Below are positions 32,871 to 38,880 of a stretch of 38,880 nucleotides of DNA, in pieces. The stretch covers positions 1 through 38,880 of the forward strand of contig NZ_QQPQ01000043.1 in the NCBI RefSeq assembly GCF_003346715.1, written 5' to 3'. This DNA comes from Oceanispirochaeta sp. M1 (GTDB taxonomy: Bacteria; Spirochaetota; Spirochaetia; DSM-2461). Positions within the stretch are counted from its first letter, which is position 1, and the number at the start of each line of letters is the position of its first letter. The notes under the pieces were generated by a model. It was not told where the DNA came from. It ran no database searches and was given only the letters and a program-made list of their open reading frames with translations. The position numbers and the translations under genes were made by a program.

Positions 32871-34208
32871 TTATTGAATTACTTCATTCCATTCTGTCAT
32901 AGAAGCATTTACTTTTGCAGCTGCTTCATCAAGTGCCTCTTTTACAGGTTTTCCTGCATACATTTCCTGAATAGCAGACTGAATAAGTTCTCTTGCTTCA
33001 GGGAATATACCAAGAAGTCCACCGGCTGTGTTCAATGTCTCAGGACTGTCTAAAAGCTGGTTAAAGGCTGTTAAAAAGTTAGGATTTTCATCAAACCATC
33101 CTTCTGACTCAAGCTGATCCATAGCAGTTTTTCGAACAGGGAAATATCCTGTACCTTTATGCCATGCAATCTGAGCTTCATCCTCAGAAATAAATGTTAT
33201 GAGTTTCAGTGCCGCAAGTTCTTCTTCTGTTGTATGACTATTTGTCAGCCACAATGATCCACCACCGATAGCAACTCCACCTTTAGCACCTTCAGGTCTT
33301 GGAATGTATCCTGTTCCCATTTCCCAGCCTTTTTCTTTAAGCGCTGCTGTAAGAGTATTTACGTCTGATGAAGATGACATAGTCAGTGCCACTTCTCCTG
33401 AACCGAAAGCCGCTCTATGATTTGACCATCCGGGACCTACATCGAGGAAGAGTCCGTCTTTTTCAAGACCGACCCACCATTCGAGAACCTTCTGTCCTGC
33501 TTCGCCGTTAAAAACGGCTTCTGTGGGAAGTTCGCCGCTTCGACCGTTCTTTTCATTGACGAAGGGTTCATCCTGAAGACAGATCATCTGCTCGAAATAC
33601 CATGAATGAAGATTCCATGTCAGAGGAGTTTTGTATCCGGCAGCCTGCAGTGCAACTGCGGCTTCTCTTATTTCACTATATGTTTTAGGAGGATTCTCCG
33701 GATCCAGACCGGCTTTCGCAAAAAAAGTTTTGTTGTAGAATATCAGAGGTGTTGAAGAGTTAAAAGGCATAGAATAGTGAACGCCTTTGTACTTGTAATA
33801 GCTCTGAACGGGTGTGAAAAAATCATCCCAGGGTATTTTCCTGTTAAACTTTCCGGCTATTTCATCCAATGGAGAAATGATTCCGCTATTGATGAGTCCC
33901 AGAGTTCCTATTTCATAAGAATGGAAGATATCAGGTGCATTTCCCGCCTTATAGGCAGATTTTACCTTATTGAGAGTATCGTTGTAGGATCCAGTATACT
34001 GCACGTCTACTTTGATATTGGGATTTTCAGCCATAAACTTGTCTACAATTCCCTGGATCAGTTCAACACGTTCTCCGGACATGGCATGCCAGAATTCAAT
34101 GTTTACATCAGCCGACTCATCAACTTCCACATTCCCAGCTGCAAAAAGGGCAGTAGGGAGAATCATAGCTACGAAGAGAATCATAGCTATCAAACAAGAT
34201 TTTTTCAT
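32871..34208 (-). CDS. ABC transporter substrate-binding protein, family 1 (UgpB-like)
   Basis: A 445-residue extracytoplasmic solute-binding protein. The signal peptide MKKSCLIAMILFVAMILPTA ends near LFAAG, probably cut after FA or FAA; there is no lipobox cysteine. IEFWHAMSGERVELIQGIVD matches UgpB and related binding proteins, and KVKSAYKAGNAPDIFHSYE, IPWDDFFTP and YFPVRKTAMDQLESEGWF follow in family order. UgpB binds sn-glycerol-3-phosphate or glycerophosphocholine; the GDPD in this operon supports a similar ligand, although CUT1 relatives also bind sugars. ATG at 34208 has AGGAGTGAG ahead. Repeated palindromes upstream (34265, 34334) likely regulate it. First gene of the operon. Confidence 0.93.
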   Translation of the reverse strand: MKKSCLIAMILFVAMILPTALFAAGNVEVDESADVNIEFWHAMSGERVELIQGIVDKFMAENPNIKVDVQYTGSYNDTLNKVKSAYKAGNAPDIFHSYEIGTLGLINSGIISPLDEIAGKFNRKIPWDDFFTPVQSYYKYKGVHYSMPFNSSTPLIFYNKTFFAKAGLDPENPPKTYSEIREAAVALQAAGYKTPLTWNLHSWYFEQMICLQDEPFVNEKNGRSGELPTEAVFNGEAGQKVLEWWVGLEKDGLFLDVGPGWSNHRAAFGSGEVALTMSSSSDVNTLTAALKEKGWEMGTGYIPRPEGAKGGVAIGGGSLWLTNSHTTEEELAALKLITFISEDEAQIAWHKGTGYFPVRKTAMDQLESEGWFDENPNFLTAFNQLLDSPETLNTAGGLLGIFPEARELIQSAIQEMYAGKPVKEALDEAAAKVNASMTEWNEVIQ

Positions 34209-34239
34209 TTCTCACTCCTATTTTTTTATGTCAATAAAA

Positions 34240-34282
34240 ATCATGTATTAAACCAATTTTATACATGATCGATATCGATCAT
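34240..34282. promoter_or_regulatory. Operator-like palindromes at the UgpB promoter
   Basis: ATGATCGATATCGATCAT (34265-34282) is a perfect 18-base palindrome. Overlapping it, ATCATGTAT (34240-34248) and ATACATGAT (34261-34269) form a 9-base inverted repeat with a 12-base gap. TATAAAAT on the - strand (34256-34263) may be the -10 element, which would put the palindrome just upstream, where a repressor or activator could act. The regulator is not encoded nearby in an obvious way; binding is inferred. Confidence 0.65.
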
Positions 34283-34333
34283 AAGTATCACGTTAACCTG
34301 AAATATTAAGGCTGTCAAATGATAATTTGATAA

Positions 34334-34383
34334 ATGATTGCTAGTGATCATGATATGCGTTGGTTATGTTTTTAGTCGATCAT
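34334..34383. promoter_or_regulatory. Second and third copies of the ATGAT-N8-ATCAT motif
   Basis: ATGATTGCTAGTGATCAT (34334-34351) has the same 18-base layout as the palindrome at 34265: ATGAT, 8 bases, ATCAT. A weaker copy, ATGTTTTTAGTCGATCAT, is at 34366-34383. The centres are 69 and 32 bases apart. Three like-spaced sites upstream of one operon suggest cooperative or looped control. The rest of the 409-base gap up to recQ (34384-34617) holds nothing I recognise beyond the recQ ribosome-binding site. Confidence 0.6.
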
Positions 34384-34617
34384 CAAAAGGGGTGAGTGGC
34401 AGTATTCATTCAAGACCTTAAGCTCTGGTGTAAATTGGACCGCCGGCAGCTTGCCTTGAAACAGCAGGGATGTCTATAATAGGCACTAAATGTATCAAGA
34501 AGAAATATGGCTGGAAAACTGCTGTCACAGAGACCAGCCCCATCTATGCCGCTCTTCCAAACATCAATAAACAATAAACAACACGTCTTTATCATAGTTG
34601 CAAAGAGGGGTAGATTT

Positions 34618-36561
34618 ATGAACCATTCAGATATTAGGGGCTCCCTCAAAAAGCACTACGGATTCGATGATTTCAGAACAGGTCAGGAAGACGTTATCTC
34701 CCGGATAGTGGAGGGGCATTCTACGGCAGCTATCTTTCCCACGGGAGCCGGGAAATCTCTTTGCTATCAGCTCCCTGCTCTTATGCTTCCTCATCTGACT
34801 TTGGTGGTCTCTCCTCTGCTCTCCCTCATGCAGGATCAGTTGGATTTTCTCCTCACTCACAATATTCCCGCGGCTCGTCTGGACTCCTCTTTAAGGGGAG
34901 AAGAGTATAATTCCATACTCACTCGGGCCGTACAGGGGGATCTGAAAATCCTGATGATTTCTGTGGAACGCTTTAAAAATGAGAGGTTCAGAAACAGGCT
35001 TCAGCAGATGAAGATATCCTTAATGGTCATCGACGAGGCTCACTGTATCTCAGAGTGGGGGCACAACTTCCGCCCTGAATATCTTCGGCTGCCGGATTAT
35101 CAGAAGGAATTCGCCATTGAGAAAGTACTCCTTCTTACGGCAACGGCTACTGAAAAGGTGAGGGCAGACATGTGCCGCAAATTCCGAATTGCTCCTGAAA
35201 ACCTGATCTACACCGGATTTTACAGGAAAAATCTTACCTTGAAGCTGAGTGCTGTGGAAGAAAGGGATAAAAGGCAAAAACTCCTTTCGGATATCAACTC
35301 CTCCCCCGATGATCCCACTATTGTCTATGTGACCCTTCAGAAAACCGCTGAAGAAACGGCTGCTTTCCTTCTGGCACAGGGGATAGATGCCGCTCCCTAT
35401 CATGCCGGTATGAAGAATGAGGAACGGGAGGCTGTTCAGGCACGATTTATGGAGGGATCTCTCTCCTGCGTGTGCGCTACCATCGCCTTTGGTATGGGCA
35501 TTGATAAAAGTGATATTCGCCGGATTATTCATTATGACCTGCCTAAATCAATAGAGAACTACAGTCAGGAGATCGGCCGGGCCGGCCGGGATGGTCAGGA
35601 ATCATTGTGTGAGGTCTATGGGAATACTGACAAACTCCCGGTTCTTGAGAACTTTATCTATGGAGACAGCCCGGACAGGGAGGGAATCTTCCAAGTGCTG
35701 GAGATGATTAAAGAGAGCCCCGGGATCTGGGAGACTAAACTGCCAACCCTGAGCCGGGATGTGAATATCCGTCTACTCCCTCTGAAAACACTATTAGTCT
35801 ATCTCTCCATGAAGAAAATTCTGGAGTCTATGTATACCTACTTTGAGGAGTACAGTTTCAAATATCTCAATCCTCCGGAGGAGATACTCTCCCGGTTCAG
35901 TGATGAGAGGAAGTCCTTTGTTCAAGCCATACTGGATAACTGCCATTCTAAAAAAGTCTGGACTTCTGTGGATATGGAGAGCATTGAACGCAGTTTTCCG
36001 GATCAGCGGAAAAGGGTTCTCACGGCTCTGAACTATTTTGCAGAGAAGCAGTGGATAGAGCTCCAGGCCAAACAGGCGGTGGATGCCTATAGGGTTCTGA
36101 ATCATACCTTCCTTACTGATGATCTGGCTGATGAACTGTATCAGTTGTTCCAGGAGAAGGAAAAGTCAGAAATCCAGAGAATTCACAGGATGATAAAATT
36201 CTTTGAGAGTGAGAACTGTCTCAGCCGGGGGCTTGCATCCTATTTCGGGGAGGAACTGGCTTTTGAAAACTGCGGGCATTGTTCTGTCTGCCTGGATGGA
36301 CCTGTTATTCTGCCGGGAAGGGGGGACTCCAAAGACTTCTCTGATGATTATATTTCATCTTTACTTACAGAAATCCGGCCCCTCCTGGGTTCCCTGGCCA
36401 GCCCTGTTAATCAGACCCGTTTTCTCTGCGGTATCAGCACACCACTGATGCTGTCTGTAAAGGCCAGGAAATTGAAAGGATTCGGAGCTATGGAAACTTT
36501 CCCCTTTAATGATCTACTTCAGAGAATAGAACAGATTCAGTCTTCTGATTTTCTGACATAA
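34618..36561 (+). CDS. recQ: RecQ-family ATP-dependent DNA helicase
   Basis: A 3'-5' DNA helicase for repair and recombination, about 647 residues. Motif I is FPTGAGKSLCYQLPAL (K46, S47), motif II VIDEAHCISEWGHNFRPEYL (D139-H142), motif III LLTATATEKV, motif V ATIAFGMGIDKSDI and motif VI QEIGRAGRDGQ. The RecQ zinc-binding cysteines are C534, C552, C555 and C558. After it comes a winged-helix-like region and an unusual C-terminal end (LLPGRGD, LTEIRPLLGSLASP, GFGAMETFPF) with no clear HRDC domain. In the aromatic-rich loop GHDFRP is here GHNFRP. Start at 34618 is preceded by GAGGGG; an upstream in-frame ATG at 34507 lacks such a site. Confidence 0.95.
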   Translation: MNHSDIRGSLKKHYGFDDFRTGQEDVISRIVEGHSTAAIFPTGAGKSLCYQLPALMLPHLTLVVSPLLSLMQDQLDFLLTHNIPAARLDSSLRGEEYNSILTRAVQGDLKILMISVERFKNERFRNRLQQMKISLMVIDEAHCISEWGHNFRPEYLRLPDYQKEFAIEKVLLLTATATEKVRADMCRKFRIAPENLIYTGFYRKNLTLKLSAVEERDKRQKLLSDINSSPDDPTIVYVTLQKTAEETAAFLLAQGIDAAPYHAGMKNEEREAVQARFMEGSLSCVCATIAFGMGIDKSDIRRIIHYDLPKSIENYSQEIGRAGRDGQESLCEVYGNTDKLPVLENFIYGDSPDREGIFQVLEMIKESPGIWETKLPTLSRDVNIRLLPLKTLLVYLSMKKILESMYTYFEEYSFKYLNPPEEILSRFSDERKSFVQAILDNCHSKKVWTSVDMESIERSFPDQRKRVLTALNYFAEKQWIELQAKQAVDAYRVLNHTFLTDDLADELYQLFQEKEKSEIQRIHRMIKFFESENCLSRGLASYFGEELAFENCGHCSVCLDGPVILPGRGDSKDFSDDYISSLLTEIRPLLGSLASPVNQTRFLCGISTPLMLSVKARKLKGFGAMETFPFNDLLQRIEQIQSSDFLT

Positions 36562-36709
36562 ATCCATAGTACGGGAATAGAACTACAGGAAGGGCTTTAA
36601 CAAAATAAATGTGTATATGCACATAAAAAAGTAGACTTTCACCAGTAAAAATGTTTTATTAAATTAAATCAACTTTGGAGGATGCCCGGGAGGGAATATT
36701 TAATAATAT

Positions 36710-37897
36710 ATGGAAAAAGAAGAAAAAGATTTTGATCTAAAAAATGTTGTTTTAATTTCTCTGGCTCATCTTATCCACGATACTTACTCTGCCTTTCTGG
36801 CGCCTATTTTACCATTGTTAATAGGAAAACTGGGAATCTCTATATTTCAGGCAGGGCTTCTGGATATTTCACGAAAAGTTCCTTCTCTTTTTAACCCTTT
36901 TATAGGAATTCTGGCAGATAAAATATATGTCCGTTATTTTATAATACTTGCACCTGTCGTTACAACATTATCCATGAGCCTGATCGGTCTTTCTCCCAAT
37001 TATATTTTTCTACTGATACTTGTTTTTGTTTCAGGGATAGCCTCAGCATTTTTTCATGTACCAAGCCCTGTCTTGATAAAATCTTTTTCTCATAAACAGG
37101 TCGGCAGAGGCATGAGTTTTTATATGCTGGGAGGGGAGTTTGCCAGAACATTGGGTCCACTGGTAATATTAGGGGCTGTTTCTTTATGGGGCCTGGAAGG
37201 AACCTATAAATTAATTCCATTTGGATTTCTGGCTTCATTCATTCTGTATTTCAAACTCAGAAATATTACAGTTAAAAAAAATCAGAATGAACTGGTTTCC
37301 AGAGGAAAAAAAGAAACACTCACTAATCTGCTTCCTTTTTTTATATCTGTTGGCGGGATTATTTTTTTCAGAATGGCCATTAAGTCTGCCTTAACCATAT
37401 ATCTTCCTGTTTATTTGACCAGCAAAGGATATTCTCTCTGGATAGCCGGAGTTTCTCTTTCTGCTTTACAATTTTCAGGAGCCGTCGGTACCTATTTTGC
37501 CGGATCATTATCAGACAGGATCGGCCGTGAAAAAGTTTTAATGTATGTATCGATAATAAACCCGATTTTAATGTTTTTATTAGTGACTTTTAAAGGGGCT
37601 TTTCTCGTTCCCATTCTCATTGTATCAGGTTTCTTTCTATTTGCTTCCGGACCGGTTCTTCTGGCACTAGTTCATGATATTGATACAAAATACAGCTCCA
37701 TGGTAAATGGTATGTATATGACAGTCAGTTTTGTTTCAGGATCATTAATGACCCTCATAGTGGGAATCTCTGCAGATAAACTGGGAATGGAGCTGACATA
37801 TAAAATCGCCGCCTATGTTTCTCTTGGTGCTATACCCTTTGTTCTTTTTTTGAAAGCAAAAAAGAAGAAGGAAATCAAACCCTCTTTGTCATTCTAA
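36710..37897 (+). CDS. MFS transporter, fosmidomycin-resistance (Fsr) type
   Basis: A 395-residue major facilitator protein with about 12 hydrophobic helices. It resembles Fsr efflux proteins: ISLAHLIHDTYSAFLAPILPLLI at the start, FVSGIASAFFHVPSPVLI in helix 4, and FAGSLSDRIGREKVL as the second loop motif with GxxxDRxGR. Fsr-type proteins export small drugs such as fosmidomycin; natural substrates are mostly unknown. ATG at 36710 has a purine-rich GGGAGGG 15 bases ahead, longer than usual spacing. It stands alone and convergent to a broken MATE gene. Confidence 0.88.
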   Translation: MEKEEKDFDLKNVVLISLAHLIHDTYSAFLAPILPLLIGKLGISIFQAGLLDISRKVPSLFNPFIGILADKIYVRYFIILAPVVTTLSMSLIGLSPNYIFLLILVFVSGIASAFFHVPSPVLIKSFSHKQVGRGMSFYMLGGEFARTLGPLVILGAVSLWGLEGTYKLIPFGFLASFILYFKLRNITVKKNQNELVSRGKKETLTNLLPFFISVGGIIFFRMAIKSALTIYLPVYLTSKGYSLWIAGVSLSALQFSGAVGTYFAGSLSDRIGREKVLMYVSIINPILMFLLVTFKGAFLVPILIVSGFFLFASGPVLLALVHDIDTKYSSMVNGMYMTVSFVSGSLMTLIVGISADKLGMELTYKIAAYVSLGAIPFVLFLKAKKKKEIKPSLSF

Positions 37898-37934
37898 ACA
37901 GTACATCTAGAAGCCCGTACTATGGCTTGTTTGT

Positions 37935-38753
37935 TCAGGCACTCAGGATAATTTTCTCTCTCTCACTAAATGAGGCACTGTCCTTTCTTATATTGTTAAC
38001 AAACAGAGTAAGACTCAAGATGAAGCTGATTGCTTCCCCAAAGGGCACGGCTAACCAGATCCCCAGCTCACCAAAAAGGGGCGGGAGGAGGATAAGACCC
38101 GCAATGATACCGATGAGGGATCGGAAGAGGGCAATCAGAGCCGATGTCTTTCCCATGTTCAGGGCCGTGAAATAGTTTGAAGTGAAGATATTGAAGCCAT
38201 TGAACAGGTAGGCAAAGGAGAAAAATCTGATGGCCTGTTTCAATATGACGCCGTAATTTTCTCCCTCCTTCACAAAGATCCTGACAATAAGCTCTCCGCA
38301 GGAACGAAAGATGAAGAATAGCATCAGTGACATCAATACCATAAGAATGAGAGAGCGTTTGATTATCTCATTCTTCTTCTCTCCCTCCTTTGAACCGTGA
38401 TAAAAGCTGATGATCGGGGCAAATCCCATGGAGCTGCCCAGAAGGAGTCCTATAAACATGAAATTGATGAGGAAGAGTGCCGATACGGCGGCAACTCCAG
38501 GCTCTCCCATGCTTCTGATAATGATCCAGTTAAACAAGAAGGTAATCACACCGGCAGAGAGTTCATTGACCATCTCGGAGCTTCCGTTGATCATTGCATC
38601 TTTCAGGAAGAGTCCGTTGAATGACACTCTTGAAAATTTCAGTTGTGACTTTGAACCGAGGAAATGCATTAAAGACAGAAGGGTGCCTAAGGTCCCGGCC
38701 AGAGTTGTTCCCAGTGCAGCTCCCGCGATTCCCATATCTAAAACGACGATAAA
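37935..38753 (-). pseudogene. MATE-family efflux transporter, 5' part missing at an insertion
   Basis: The C-terminal 272 residues or so of a MATE multidrug/cation antiporter. It enters mid-protein with FIVVLDMGIAGAALGTTLAG, the normal segment near residue 160-190 of an about 450-residue MATE protein. It continues with ALFLINFMFIGLLLGSSMGF and FKTS-type loops, then IWLAVPFGEAISFILSLTL. The normal first half is absent: at 38753/38754 the sequence passes into repeats typical of an insertion-sequence end. The frame happens to stay open to 38849, but those 32 residues come from the element. If the missing half lies beyond the element, the gene was split by insertion; otherwise it was deleted. Not functional as it stands. 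Confidence 0.82.
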
Positions 38754-38880
38754 TGCGCATTCCGGTGAAAGTTGCCACCTGTTCCGGACGAAAGTTGCCA
38801 CTTCATAGGCATCATCCAACCTGTTAATTCTTCTTACATCAAGTGGCAACTTTCAGTCAAGATTTGTTGCCTTTTTCTTC
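38754..38880. mobile_element. One end of an insertion sequence, probably IS21-like
   Basis: From 38754 the sequence reads TGCGCATTCCGGTGAAAGTT and continues into two direct copies of TTCCGG-N3-AAAGTTGCCAC (38760-38778 and 38782-38801). An inverted copy, AAGTGGCAACTTTC, follows at 38841-38854. Several short repeats of GTTGCCAC at one terminus are typical of IS21-family elements, which carry multiple terminal repeats for IstA. The start of the element matches the exact point at which MATE homology ends. No transposase is visible in the 127 bases before the window ends, so the family call is tentative. Confidence 0.6.

Noticed and set aside
34507-34617. Upstream extension of RecQ by 37 residues
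   Set aside because: The extra residues do not resemble RecQ and no ribosome site precedes 34507, while GAGGGG stands ahead of ATG 34618, which begins the normal RecQ N-terminus.
38754-38849. First 32 residues of the apparent 304-residue MATE protein
   Set aside because: They are encoded by the repeat-bearing end of the insertion sequence and show no MATE character; the frame is open across the junction by chance.
1-38880. CRISPR arrays, tRNA or rRNA genes, prophage
   Set aside because: No regularly spaced repeats, no cloverleaf-like stretch with a T-loop consensus in the gaps, and no phage-type genes were seen on reading all intergenic regions.

Overview
The window reads as accessory carbohydrate-catabolism DNA from a free-living, fermentative, Gram-negative-type bacterium. 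Gene style favours a Spirochaetota (Spirochaetaceae-like) chromosome: moderately AT-rich DNA, large Opp-type and Ugp-type ABC operons, cytoplasmic glycosidases, a loose spirochaete-like lipobox, and mixed ATG and TTG starts. This assignment is inferred from gene style; there is no rRNA or marker gene to prove it. I see no tRNA, rRNA, CRISPR array or prophage.

Layout. (1) 1-5.6 kb, + strand: the tail of a probable membrane transporter, then a GH2 beta-mannosidase and a GH115 alpha-glucuronidase, closed by a strong intrinsic terminator. (2) 5.6-7.2 kb: a HIT-family protein (-) and a PhnP-like metallo-beta-lactamase-fold hydrolase (+). (3) 7.3-22.3 kb, all - strand and read right to left: an Opp-type transporter (binding protein, two permeases, two ATPases), a LacI regulator and a HAD phosphatase-like protein. 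After a 113-bp gap with a LacI-type operator come a GH38 alpha-mannosidase, a clan GH-D (GH36/GH27-like) alpha-galactosidase-type enzyme, an (alpha/alpha)6-barrel glycosidase and a glycerophosphodiester phosphodiesterase (GDPD). A divergent AraC regulator sits at the head of this locus across a 39-bp operator-like dyad. (4) 23.5-29.2 kb: a DMT/EamA transporter with a small upstream ORF, a tandem-duplicated TetR-family regulator beside a 38-bp inverted repeat, an alpha/beta hydrolase, and a second AraC regulator divergent from a uroporphyrinogen-decarboxylase-fold methyltransferase. (5) 29.3-34.2 kb, - strand: a Ugp-like ABC operon (binding protein, two permeases, unknown lipoprotein, second GDPD) with no ATPase gene. 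Upstream lie repeated palindromes ATGAT-N8-ATCAT. (6) 34.6-38.9 kb: recQ, a fosmidomycin-resistance-type MFS exporter, and a MATE gene cut off by what looks like one end of an IS21-like insertion sequence.

How it may work together (inference). The Opp-type system would import mannose-rich oligosaccharides, which the cytoplasmic GH38, GH-D and (alpha/alpha)6 enzymes would trim. The GDPD at the end of that operon and the separate Ugp-like/GDPD operon suggest that part of the diet is glycans or headgroups joined to glycerol through phosphodiester bonds. Two features recur: a stable stem-loop between the binding-protein gene and the permease genes in both ABC operons, and operator-like dyads ahead of each binding-protein gene.
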